Source: Novosphingobium sp. (lineage in GTDB: Bacteria; Pseudomonadota; Alphaproteobacteria; Sphingomonadales; Sphingomonadaceae). Taken from it: a stretch of 64,000 nt of DNA. Below the pieces are notes generated by a model, which worked only from the letters and a program-made list of their open reading frames with translations, had not been told where the DNA came from and ran no database searches. Position 1 is the first letter of the stretch. Each line of letters begins with the position of its first letter. The DNA lies in the NCBI RefSeq assembly GCF_020852455.1, contig NZ_JADZAT010000015.1:1-64000 (forward strand), given 5' to 3'. Of this stretch, positions 44,476-52,032 are shown piece by piece. The translations under genes and the position numbers were made by a program.

Positions 44476-45033
44476 TCACACGAGTTTGAGAGCGGCGATT
44501 TGTTCTGAGACGGCGCGTGTGATCGAGGGCAGATCCGTATTGTTCGTGAATTGATACTCAGCTCTACCCAGGGTAACTCCCTTCCCCAACTCAGAGAGCT
44601 CCAGATTGTCGCGAAGCATCATGTCTTCGGCACTCATCGATCGACTATTTCGGTTCGCCAGACGCTCGAGACGAAGATGACGGTGCGCATGGATGGAGAA
44701 TGCGTAGGTTCTCTCTCCTAGTCCGGAGATTTGGTCCAGTTCCGATGGGCTGCAAACCGAATCAATTAAGAGGAGGTCGCAAGATCCGAGGGCGCCAATG
44801 ATCGAGTGTTTCAAGGCGATCGCCGCCGCTGCCTGCCCGTATTTTTCGCGAAGTTCGATCTGGACTTGCCGTTCCACCGACGGGGAAGCCTCCCACCCGC
44901 GGCTACGAATTTCATTTCTGATTGCATCTCCAAGCGATACGGACATTGCGGGGATGAGCTTGGCTACCGATCGAATGACGTCGGTCTTACCAACCCCGCA
45001 TAACCCGCTAAACGTTATTATCATTTTGCTCAT
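44476..45033 (-). CDS. P-loop kinase, UPF0200/dephospho-CoA kinase-like
   Basis: 185 residues. Walker A GLCGVGKT at 10-17; GDAIRNEIRSRGWE, ELREKYGQ, the HRHLRLERL segment and RDNLELSELGKGVTLGRAEY match the layout of the mainly archaeal UPF0200 family of nucleotide kinase-like proteins. Substrate unknown; adenylate- or CoA-precursor-like nucleotides are possible. It overlaps the cyclohydrolase gene by 26 bases, so translation is coupled. Much more AT-rich than the catabolic genes. A second Met three residues in could be the start. Confidence 0.78.
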   Translation of the reverse strand: MSKMIITFSGLCGVGKTDVIRSVAKLIPAMSVSLGDAIRNEIRSRGWEASPSVERQVQIELREKYGQAAAAIALKHSIIGALGSCDLLLIDSVCSPSELDQISGLGERTYAFSIHAHRHLRLERLANRNSRSMSAEDMMLRDNLELSELGKGVTLGRAEYQFTNNTDLPSITRAVSEQIAALKLV

Positions 45034-45673
45034 CGTTTAAATCCAGATTGAGCTGCCTATCGGATGAATTGTAAGGAATATTATGACCAAACTTTCGCCG
45101 TTTTGTGTCGTATAGTCTGGTGATGTGGATACTGGCATTGTTAGAATATAGAGGCTCCGGCGTTACCGAAATCCCAGCAGCTTCAACATCTGCAATCTTC
45201 TCAGGGTTATTAGTCATGAGATGAATGCGTTCGAACCCTTTACCTTTGAGGTAATCACCAACGGATCTGAAATTGCGGCATTCTGGAGGCTCGCCGATCA
45301 ATCGACGGGATTCGAACGTATCGATTCCCTCGACTTCAAGCGCGGTCGCCTTGACCTTCGCCGCAAGTCCTATCCCCCTGCCGTCTAACCTGAGATAAAA
45401 CAGGATTCCAGCACCGGCGCTCTGCATTCGACCCAGAGCGAGTTCTAGTTGATCCTTGCAGTCGCAAAGCTCGCTGTCGAAAGCCTCGGCAAAAACGCAT
45501 TCTGAATGGATTCGCACTAGCGGACTCTGTGATTGCGTCGGATTGCCCACCATGACCACCAGGTCGCCATCGATCGCATCGGTGAAGGTCTCTGATATCA
45601 CCGTAAGTTTGCCCCACTTCCGGCTGCGGAAGGTTGCTTGCTCACCTACGAAGTTTTTCAAATAGTCTCTCAC
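45008..45673 (-). CDS. stand-alone GTP cyclohydrolase II
   Basis: 221 residues. Zinc ligands Cys59, Cys70 and Cys72 (HSECVFAEAFDSELCDC), LRLDGRGIGLAAKVKATALE, LMTNNPEKI and the terminal YDTKRRKFGH-type motif are all as in RibA. It should convert GTP to a diaminopyrimidine phosphate. Riboflavin synthesis in this bacterial class normally uses a fused RibBA, so a separate copy in an island suggests a different product. Overlaps both neighbours (ATGA upstream, 26 bases downstream). Confidence 0.88.
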   Translation of the reverse strand: MRDYLKNFVGEQATFRSRKWGKLTVISETFTDAIDGDLVVMVGNPTQSQSPLVRIHSECVFAEAFDSELCDCKDQLELALGRMQSAGAGILFYLRLDGRGIGLAAKVKATALEVEGIDTFESRRLIGEPPECRNFRSVGDYLKGKGFERIHLMTNNPEKIADVEAAGISVTPEPLYSNNASIHITRLYDTKRRKFGHNIPYNSSDRQLNLDLNDEQNDNNV

Positions 45674-46998
45674 TGCGCCTGACCGTCCAGAAAAGATGCG
45701 CGCCGCACGCTGGCGGCCACCTCGCTCAAGAGAGAGTCCATGACGGCATCTCTGTTCGCTTCACTTAGTTGCACGATATTAGTGCGATAATGCTCTTTGA
45801 CCGATTGTAGGAACGGATTGGATGCAACGGATATTGTCGCTATCACCGTCGATGCGCTATCTTTCAAAAGCTCGCTTATTGCGTCTTTGAATCGAGACGA
45901 CGAAATCTGCATCTCGCCGATTTCGTCAAGGATGATGATCTTGCCGCCTTTAGATTCTCTCCGGACGTCGTCGGCTATCTCGTCCCAAACGGCGGTCTCG
46001 AAATCATAGTTGAGAATACCACTTATGTCTTTCTGGGCGCCCTCTTTTCTTAGGGCGAACGGCCTGGTTGTGCCTTCGTCCCCGTTTATGACAATCTCGA
46101 AGCCAGCACGCTCTCCTTCGCGCATGATTTCCCGGGAAACAACCGAGTAAACGTGCTGATTGCTTGATCGAAGCTGATCGATCAATCTATTGATGATCGT
46201 AGTCTTACCAGAGCGGGGGGATCCACTCAAAAGTATGAACTTAGAGCAGCTTTCAAACAGCGTATCAAATTCATCGCAAAAGTGAGACACGACTCTGGGG
46301 GAAAATTCAGAGTCGATTTCGAAATCAAGTTTCTTTGCGAATGGTATTCTGAATCCAGCAATTCGAACAATTCCTTTGGAAACGAACGAAGGATGTCTCC
46401 CATCCGATACGGTCGACGTATAGCCGATATCATACTCACTGTATCGAACCGTAATATTCTCCGACCTCGGGCCGACCTTCGACGATATGTAAGACATCTG
46501 ACTTAGAAAAAGGTCGGCTCGTTTCAGTATTGAACTGTCACTTTGGAGATTTTCGTTACGGAAGGCGAGGTTCAACGCTGGAAGCGGGGAAGGCGAAGAG
46601 ACGACGAGTTTCAGGCTCCCACCTCGATTCACGAAATCTATGATGCCAGCCTGCGAATGCTCGGTGACGAGACTCCCAGTCTCTTGAATCATGATTATCG
46701 ACGAATGAGCGGATCGGATGACATCGTCTTCCGGGGATTTGCTCTTAAAGAAACGATCTGCGGGCAGAATTTTCTGCGATCCGATAATGATGTCAAGACT
46801 TTGTTGCTGTTTCGACCTAGCGACTCTGTCCTTCAGAAGTCCGAACGCTATCAATGAGAGCGTCAGGAGCATGGCAGCAGAGATATATTCGGCTTTGGTG
46901 CCGCCTAACACGGCATATACTGTAACTGCTAGGGCGACGATAAGTGCAACAGCGGCATCGAGATTCTCGGGCCAGATTAGCGTCCAAAGCCTGTTCAC
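45670..46998 (-). CDS. membrane-anchored THEP1-type NTPase
   Basis: 442 residues, GTG start after GGAGA. Two hydrophobic helices at about 14-32 and 37-55; a middle region (90-215) with SAHSSIIMIQETGSL and FVNRGGSLKLVVSSPSP that resembles phospholipase D-like or related sensor domains without HKD motifs; then a C-terminal NTPase: Walker A GSPRSGKTT at 259-267 and IIILDEIGEM at 354-363 followed by the THEP1-type FKDAISELL, TVIATI and EANRDAV. First gene of the operon with the cyclohydrolase and kinase. Function unknown. Confidence 0.8.
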   Translation of the reverse strand: MNRLWTLIWPENLDAAVALIVALAVTVYAVLGGTKAEYISAAMLLTLSLIAFGLLKDRVARSKQQQSLDIIIGSQKILPADRFFKSKSPEDDVIRSAHSSIIMIQETGSLVTEHSQAGIIDFVNRGGSLKLVVSSPSPLPALNLAFRNENLQSDSSILKRADLFLSQMSYISSKVGPRSENITVRYSEYDIGYTSTVSDGRHPSFVSKGIVRIAGFRIPFAKKLDFEIDSEFSPRVVSHFCDEFDTLFESCSKFILLSGSPRSGKTTIINRLIDQLRSSNQHVYSVVSREIMREGERAGFEIVINGDEGTTRPFALRKEGAQKDISGILNYDFETAVWDEIADDVRRESKGGKIIILDEIGEMQISSSRFKDAISELLKDSASTVIATISVASNPFLQSVKEHYRTNIVQLSEANRDAVMDSLLSEVAASVRRASFLDGQAQ

Positions 46999-47111
46999 AA
47001 GTTATTCTCCATCCAATGTTTTGTGTCTAACGCCCGCTTCCCTTCACGCCAAGCCATTCGCGCTGCACGGTCGTGTCTTCCCGGTTTTCTCGAACCTAAC
47101 GGCAAGTCTTC

Positions 47112-47429
47112 CTATAGCTTGCCGTTCCCCTTGGCGAGCACTGCGAAGCCATCGGCGATCATGTCCACGCAGTAGCGGGTCATGCCCTCGGCTTCATATC
47201 TGGTCGGGCGGACCCGTCCGGTGATCCGCACCAGGTCGCCGGTCGTTGCTTTCTCGGTCAGGCGGCGTAGCTTGCCGAACAAGGTAACGCGGTTCCAATG
47301 GGGATCGGATTTCCATTCGTTGCCGTCGCGGCGATTGTAGTTGGCGGCGACCGAGATGTGGGTGACATCTTTGGCGGCATCGATCTTGCCGATGCGCCCG
47401 ATGATGTGAAATTCGGCGATGTTCTGCAT
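47112..47429 (-). CDS. single-stranded DNA-binding protein (SSB-like)
   Basis: 105 residues from ATG 47429, after GGAGA. NIAEFHIIGRIGKI, ISVAANYNRR, WNRVTLFGKLRRL and DLVRITGRVRPTRYEAEG are the OB-fold strands of SSB. It lacks the long acidic C-terminal tail of the chromosomal SSB, as in plasmid or element-borne versions. Probably supports element replication or transfer. Confidence 0.85.
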   Translation of the reverse strand: MQNIAEFHIIGRIGKIDAAKDVTHISVAANYNRRDGNEWKSDPHWNRVTLFGKLRRLTEKATTGDLVRITGRVRPTRYEAEGMTRYCVDMIADGFAVLAKGNGKL

Positions 47430-47650
47430 GGTGCTTCTCCTGATCGTGCCAGGCGAACTGTCCTGACGGCCTTGGTGGGGCCGCGCGTCGTCCGCGCGCA
47501 AGCCAAAAAGCGGAGGCTCCATTCGTGGAAACCGCAGGCGCGGTACGCGCCGGTTTTTTGCTTGCGCGAGGATGGCGAAAAGCGGTCATAGGTCCGTCAA
47601 TCAAGGGCAGGAGCTAGTGCGGTCAGGCAGAGACCTGGACATCGCACGAC

Positions 47651-47680
47651 TTGACAGATGTAGGCAAATATGACTACAAA
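47651..47680 (+). promoter_or_regulatory. promoter and operator of the toxin-antitoxin pair
   Basis: TTGACA at 47651-47656 followed at 16-18 bases by CTACAA/TACAAA. TGTAG (47659) and CTACA (47674) make a perfect inverted repeat spanning the promoter, as expected for autorepression by the antitoxin. The toxin ATG is at 47686, so the leader is very short. Confidence 0.5.
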
Positions 47681-47685
47681 CGGCG

Positions 47686-48036
47686 ATGCCTCGCCCCACG
47701 CTTCGGACTATTTCCTGGATCAAGGCGGCGCGGAAGGATTTCGAGGCGTTTCCGGCCCGTGCGATCGATCGGGCGCTTGATGCATTGACGATCGTGGCAG
47801 ATGGCGGAACGCCGGATGTGGCAAAGCCGCTTGCCGGACTTGGCACCGGAGTCTGGGAGCTGGCAATCAAAGAGCGTGGCGACGCCTATCGGGTCGTTTA
47901 CGCGTTGCAACTGGGCGACGATGTCTGGGTGGTCCATGCCTTCCAGAAGAAGTCGACCAAGGGAATTTCAACGCCGCGCCATGAGATCGACCTCGTGCGC
48001 GACAGGATCAAGCGGCTGAAGGAGATGCTGGCATGA
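47686..48036 (+). CDS. RelE/HigB-type toxin (Gp49-like)
   Basis: 116 residues; ISWIKAARKDFEAFPARAIDRALDALTIVADGG, LGTGVWELAIKERGDAYRVVYAL and VHAFQKKSTKGISTP are the Gp49/HigB toxin signature. Expected to be a ribosome-dependent mRNA endonuclease. Toxin comes first in the operon and overlaps the antitoxin by ATGA, the HigBA order. Confidence 0.88.
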   Translation: MPRPTLRTISWIKAARKDFEAFPARAIDRALDALTIVADGGTPDVAKPLAGLGTGVWELAIKERGDAYRVVYALQLGDDVWVVHAFQKKSTKGISTPRHEIDLVRDRIKRLKEMLA

Positions 48037-48377
48037 CCGATCAAACCGACGACATCGAGCTGGTGCGCGGGTCCGGCAATGTCTTTGCTGACTTCGACGC
48101 GCCCGATGCGAGCCTGCGCCAGCTTCGGGCGATCCTTGCCGCTGAAGTGATCAAGACCCTCGATAAGGAGCGGCTGACCGTTCGCGATGCGGAGGCGCGC
48201 ACCGGCATTGCGGCGGCTGATTTTTCGCGCATCCGTCAGTCCAAGCTCGACCGGTTTACTGTTGATCGGCTGATGCGTGTCCTCGACCGGCTTAACCGCG
48301 ATGTCAGGGTCAAGATTTCGGTCGGCCCGCGCGTTGCAACCACGCGAAGGCCGTCACCTTCGCATTTGGCTGCTTGA
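48033..48377 (+). CDS. HigA-type antitoxin (XRE helix-turn-helix)
   Basis: 114 residues. The LTVRDAEARTGIAAADFSRIRQSKLDRFTVDRLMRVLDRL segment (about 47-87) is an XRE-type helix-turn-helix of the HigA2 kind. It should neutralise the upstream toxin and repress the promoter. A strong hairpin terminator follows. Confidence 0.86.
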   Translation: MTDQTDDIELVRGSGNVFADFDAPDASLRQLRAILAAEVIKTLDKERLTVRDAEARTGIAAADFSRIRQSKLDRFTVDRLMRVLDRLNRDVRVKISVGPRVATTRRPSPSHLAA

Positions 48378-48398
48378 GCCGAAAGTAAATCGGAATGC

Positions 48399-48422
48399 GC
48401 GGCCCGCCCGTGGGCGGGCCGC
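48399..48422. terminator. strong hairpin terminator
   Basis: GCGGCCCGCCC, two bases, GGGCGGGCCGC: perfect 11-bp stem with tight loop, followed by AATTTCT. It lies 21 bases after the antitoxin and 16 before the end of the convergent broken membrane gene, so it can serve both. Confidence 0.75.
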
Positions 48423-48438
48423 AATTTCTCATCCTCAA

Positions 48439-49139
48439 TCAGAACAGCACCAACAGATCGCGCATCGGATCCCAGAAGCCGATATCGAGCGGCTTCTGGC
48501 CCCGGCGCGGCTGCATCGGCAGCCCGGCCTGGAACTGCAAACGCTCGCCCAGGCTGACCGGCTGCACGCCGGGCATGATAAACTGGGTGGGATCGGGTAG
48601 GGCTACACTAACGGTCCAGACAAATCGCTTGTTAATCTTACTCGTTGCGTCCCACTTCGCCATATCAGCAAAGGCGTTTTGTGGCGCCACGAGGCCACGC
48701 TCAACGCACTGCCTTATGGCCCCACTTCCCCCGTTATAAAAAATAAGCATTCCTGTTAATATCGCGCTGAGGGCGATTAAAATAAGTAATCTCGAAACGA
48801 CTGACGAAGGCAATGCAATGGCCGGGCCAAAAAAGTGTAGAATTGCCATTGAAAGGCAAAACATTACAAGAAAAGCTTCAATAATTCGTATTCTAAATAA
48901 GCGATCCTTAAGCTTTTTGAGCATAATTTCTGGGATTTCTCCGCTGGCACTCTCAAATTCGTTTAGCTCTATGCCATCTTTAATTGCGCTATAAGATCTA
49001 ATAAAAACAACTGAGAAAATAAATAACGCAAATATCAGGTAGTCGAAGAATATCGGTATGCCAATATTTGATAAATAAAATTCAAAATGAATATTTGTAA
49101 CATGACTATCAGGATGGGTGCTAGCCGCATCTTTCGCAA
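48439..49139 (-). pseudogene. 3' part of membrane protein gene split by an IS1595 element
   Basis: Reads FAKDAASTHPDSHVTN from the junction and continues in frame to the stop at 48439, about 233 codons. Three hydrophobic helices (FFDYLIFALFIFSVVFI; EAFLVMFCLSMAILHFF; RLLILIALSAILTGMLIFY). If the element and one target copy are removed, it joins the 51299-51859 part in frame to give a 1254-base gene, exactly 418 codons. The last 70 or so codons are much more GC-rich than the rest. Function unknown. A frame from 49200 runs out of the element and could still translate this part. Confidence 0.82.
49132..49139. repeat. 8-bp target duplication, left copy
   Basis: TTTCGCAA immediately before the left end of the IS1595 element; identical to 51299-51306. 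Eight bases is the usual size for this family. Confidence 0.88.
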
Positions 49140-49164
49140 GGCAATTATATACTTGAGTGAGCAG
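49140..49164 (+). repeat. left terminal inverted repeat of IS1595 element
   Basis: 25 bases starting GGCAATTATATACTT and ending GAGCAG; matches the reverse complement of 51274-51298 at 22 positions, the first 15 without mismatch. Confidence 0.85.
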
Positions 49165-49269
49165 AATTATGGGCCTACACGATTCGAGACAGGCCGACAT
49201 TACGCTGAAGCCCGCACCGTCCGTGATAGACGCGGGTGTTGCGCTGTTCTCTGAATATGATTCAGAGTT

Positions 49270-49839
49270 CTACTCTGGCCCTTTGTCGTCGCCGCGCGAG
49301 TTTGTTGAAGCGATGTTTTCGATAATGGCTAGCGCCTCTTTGACCGAGGGGATGGATGCCACGGCGTCCGCGTGAAGATTGGCAACATATGCTGTGAGGG
49401 CCAGTAGGAAGCTGTCCCTCAGTTCTGCAAGCCTTGCGCCAAGTTGGTTTAAATCCTTGTCCCGCTGGATACGCTGGACGCGTCCACCTTTGCCTCTGTG
49501 CATTTCGATACCGGCTGCACCAGGCTCGTCGATTTGGAAGTGTATGCCATGCACAGCTTGGTTGCGGCGGTGTATTAGATCTTCATTTTGCAGGGCGGTC
49601 TGAAGCGCCTTGATCGCATTTTTGAAGGGGATCGGAGCATTCACGGTATGCGCCAAAGCGAAGGCCATGCCGACGCGTTGCTTAAGGTCGAGATTGGCGG
49701 TTAGTATCTTGCCAATTTCCTGATCTACCACCCCGGCAAGGTTCCAAATGGCAATGGCTGTGTGGTATTCTAGGGCGGACCATTGGACGCAGATGTTGCC
49801 TATCTGCGCGATGCGATTTGCATAGTGAGGATCATTCAT
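49270..49839 (-). CDS. HEPN-like protein, transposon passenger
   Basis: 189 residues from ATG 49839. Mostly helical; LIHRRNQAVHG places Arg92-Asn-x3-His97, the RNxxxH motif of HEPN ribonucleases. Earlier WSALEYHTAIAIWNLAG gives another typical helix of the fold. Could be an RNA-cleaving toxin or defence effector, or a structural HEPN. It lies within the IS1595 element, divergent from a small gene with start codons overlapping by two bases. Confidence 0.6.
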   Translation of the reverse strand: MNDPHYANRIAQIGNICVQWSALEYHTAIAIWNLAGVVDQEIGKILTANLDLKQRVGMAFALAHTVNAPIPFKNAIKALQTALQNEDLIHRRNQAVHGIHFQIDEPGAAGIEMHRGKGGRVQRIQRDKDLNQLGARLAELRDSFLLALTAYVANLHADAVASIPSVKEALAIIENIASTNSRGDDKGPE

Positions 49840-49975
49840 GCCCAAGCCCTCTGAAGCTGAAACCTACACCGAAGCTGAAACCGAAGCCCGCCGCGAGGCG
49901 GCGCTCAAGGTGATGCTGGCGACCCCGCACAAGCCGCATAGAGGCGCGAACGACAAAAAGAAGGGGAAGGACTAG
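49838..49975 (+). CDS. small charged protein (45 aa)
   Basis: 45 codons, ATG after TGAGG. Sequence begins MPKPSEAETYTEAETEARRE and ends in a Lys-rich tail after MLATPHKPHRG. Small proteins with this LATPxKPH-type core are common in alphaproteobacteria; function unknown. Codons are GC-rich. It is divergent to the HEPN-like gene and convergent with the 84-residue gene, which it meets with a four-base overlap. Confidence 0.55.
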   Translation: MPKPSEAETYTEAETEARREAALKVMLATPHKPHRGANDKKKGKD

Positions 49976-50226
49976 CCGCCTAGGAACGGCTCTCCTTTCC
50001 CGCTCACCATATTGAAGCCGGTAAGGAGCTCTCGGGTCCATGCGAGCAATTCCATTTCATTCTGCACATCCCCGTCCGTATTGTCCTTCAACTCGCGATA
50101 AGCGCGAGCAAGGCGTTCTAGGAACCGCTCTTGAAAGGATGGATCGGATTCATTCAGAGTTTGAACGACGCAAGCGGTTAAGATTGCCGTTGCCTTCTTT
50201 AGATGACCTAGATCGTCTGCTTTCAT
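49972..50226 (-). CDS. hypothetical protein (84 aa)
   Basis: 84 residues from ATG 50226, preceded by a perfect AGGAGG. Helical, with KKATAILTACVVQTLNES and RFLERLARAYRELKD. Unknown. In the same transposon as the HEPN-like gene and in the same direction as the transposase. Confidence 0.6.
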   Translation of the reverse strand: MKADDLGHLKKATAILTACVVQTLNESDPSFQERFLERLARAYRELKDNTDGDVQNEMELLAWTRELLTGFNMVSGKGEPFLGG

Positions 50227-50323
50227 CGGAACCTCCTGTTTCGTGAGATACATAAGCGCACGACTCTAGCCGCGAGTCCACCGCTTGCGGCGTTCGCCGC
50301 GTTCAACGGGAGGCTTCCAAGTT

Positions 50324-51235
50324 TTAGGCTGCGAGAGCAGTCCGCCGATAGGTGAGGCGGCGACCAACGAAGCCCTTGACGATTAGGTCAGCGCGTTCGC
50401 CGTCATTCATCTCGCGGGTGTTGTAGCGCAGATCGAACTCGCGGCAGTAGCGACCAAGGTGGGCTTCGCTCAGGTGGTGATAGGTGCCGATCACGCCGCG
50501 CTTGAAAATGGAGAAGAAGTTTTCAGCGGTGTTTGAGTGCTTGAAGCCGCCAGTCGAAACGTATTCCTTGGCCGAGTGATTGACGACCGAGTGACCGTTA
50601 AACTCGCGGCCAACGCGGGTGTAAACAGGGGCTTCGTCGGTCATAAGGTGGGCGTTGCGGTCAACATTGGTAACGATCAGGCCGCGCAGATGCTTGGCGT
50701 TGACGTTGGCGACGTGGAACGAACGGGCTTTACCGTCGCGCTCCACAAGGGCGACAACGGCTTTCTTGGGCGCAGGCTTACGGGTGGCGCGGTTCTTGGC
50801 CTTGCCCCCTACGTAGGTTTCATCGGCCTCTACAACGGTTTCAGGACCGCCAAGGGGTCCATTACCATCGGCTTGGTCCATAGCCTCGCGGATACGGTGA
50901 CAGAGGAACCAAGCGGTCTTGTAGGTAACGCCGATCATGCGCGACATTTGCAGGGCGCTCATACCCTTCTTTGACGCTGCCATGATGTGAGTTGCCAGCA
51001 GCCATTTGTGCAGAGGAACGTGCGAGCGCTCCATAACCGAGCCAGTGCGCACGGTGAACTTGTCGCGGCAGGCATTGCAAAGGAACATGCCAGCCTGAGT
51101 TTTGCCTTCCATGCGGTGGACACGATCCGAACCGCAATGGGGGCAGATCACACCATCGGCCCAACGCGAGGCTTCAAGGTGCGCAAGAGCCTTGGCTTCG
51201 TCGTGAAAGATGGGGTTGGTGATATTGATATTCAT
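50324..51235 (-). CDS. IS1595-family (ISXO2-like) transposase
   Basis: 303 residues. N-terminal zinc ribbon (CPHCGSDRVHR, CNACRDKF), then the DDE domain: Asp in VEADETYVGGK, Asp in HLMTDEAPVY, and the NTAENFFSIFKRGVIGTYHHLSEAHL region. Appears intact. Located between the two terminal repeats. Confidence 0.93.
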   Translation of the reverse strand: MNINITNPIFHDEAKALAHLEASRWADGVICPHCGSDRVHRMEGKTQAGMFLCNACRDKFTVRTGSVMERSHVPLHKWLLATHIMAASKKGMSALQMSRMIGVTYKTAWFLCHRIREAMDQADGNGPLGGPETVVEADETYVGGKAKNRATRKPAPKKAVVALVERDGKARSFHVANVNAKHLRGLIVTNVDRNAHLMTDEAPVYTRVGREFNGHSVVNHSAKEYVSTGGFKHSNTAENFFSIFKRGVIGTYHHLSEAHLGRYCREFDLRYNTREMNDGERADLIVKGFVGRRLTYRRTALAA

Positions 51236-51273
51236 GGCTGCGTTCCTTGTGCAGCCTGTATGCCATCATCGGC

Positions 51274-51298
51274 CTGCTAAGTAAAGTATATAATTGCC
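51274..51298 (-). repeat. right terminal inverted repeat of IS1595 element
   Basis: Reading inward from 51298 on the minus strand: GGCAATTATATACTTTACTT then AGCAG. Pairs with 49140-49164. Confidence 0.85.
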
Positions 51299-51306
51299 TT
51301 TCGCAA
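51299..51306. repeat. 8-bp target duplication, right copy
   Basis: TTTCGCAA, identical to 49132-49139, directly outside the right end of the element. Confidence 0.88.
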
Positions 51307-51859
51307 ACTTGAAAAATACACGTATGAATGAAGTAACGGCAAGCATATCTACAGCAACAAGGAGGGCCATTGCCATTTGAAATTTTCTGTAATTTGACGC
51401 TGCTCTATTTTTCCACCAATAATAAAACGCTCTTATGTCAAAACGCAGGCCGTTTAACACCTTCGGGTCAAGCTTTTCACTATGATCTTCTGAAATTTTT
51501 GCCGAATAGGTCGCCCAGACAAAGAGCACGATAACCACCGATGACAAAAGCCCCATAGTTGCAGAAAGAGCCTTGCCGTCAAACGGCAATTGCCAATTAA
51601 TGTTTAGCCATGCCAAAGTTTGGCCAATCAAAGACGGAAAATCAATCAGTCCCGACAAAATTACCGAGTAAACAAAGAATGCGCCAGAATGGACAGAGGC
51701 ATGCAGGAACGCCAATTTTCGTCGAGAATTATGGTAAGCCTCGATCTTGAATATTGCGCGCTGAGAGACGAGAAGTCCGTAGACGTCTAACGATACCAGC
51801 CACCCTACAAGTATGGCAGCGACAACCGAAATCCCCACTGCCATTTCTGTATCGTACAT
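51299..51859 (-). pseudogene. 5' part of membrane protein gene split by an IS1595 element
   Basis: Starts at ATG 51859 and encodes about 187 residues before the insertion (ending RVFFKFAK). Four hydrophobic helices (VGISVVAAILVGWLVSL; SGAFFVYSVILSGLI; GLLSSVVIVLFVWATY; MALLVAVDMLAVTSFI). A truncated product would run a few codons into the element. Joins in frame to 48439-49139. Low GC, like the THEP1 operon. Unknown function. Confidence 0.8.
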
Positions 51860-52032
51860 CTAGACCTTCCCCCTATGGTCGCCCGCAATAGCTTGCCTGC
51901 TCTGCGCTGAATTTGTCAATCATGGAACCTGCTAGCTCTATCAATGCCCGCGCCAATCACCTGTTGCTCCGAACTAACACCCGATCCAGCCTTGAAACGA
52001 CGGTTCCTACGCCTTCGACTAGGACAGACCAC

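Larger units (their letters stand above)
49140..51298 (-). mobile_element. complete IS1595-family element with passenger genes
   Basis: 2159 bases. Both ends begin GGCAATTATATACTT reading inward, with similarity over 25 bases (22 identical), and are flanked by TTTCGCAA on both sides. Carries the transposase (50324-51235) and three genes not needed for transposition: a HEPN-like protein, an 84-residue protein and a 45-residue protein. It inserted into a membrane-protein gene. Larger than a simple IS1595 of about 1 kb. Confidence 0.88.

Noticed and set aside
45008..45673. Riboflavin biosynthesis gene of the host
   Set aside because: It has no ribB, ribD, ribE or ribH nearby, lies in an integrated island and is translationally coupled to unrelated NTPase and kinase genes.
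49157..49375. 72-codon plus-strand frame at the left end of the transposon
   Set aside because: Overlaps the terminal repeat and the end of the HEPN-like gene; no ribosome binding site.
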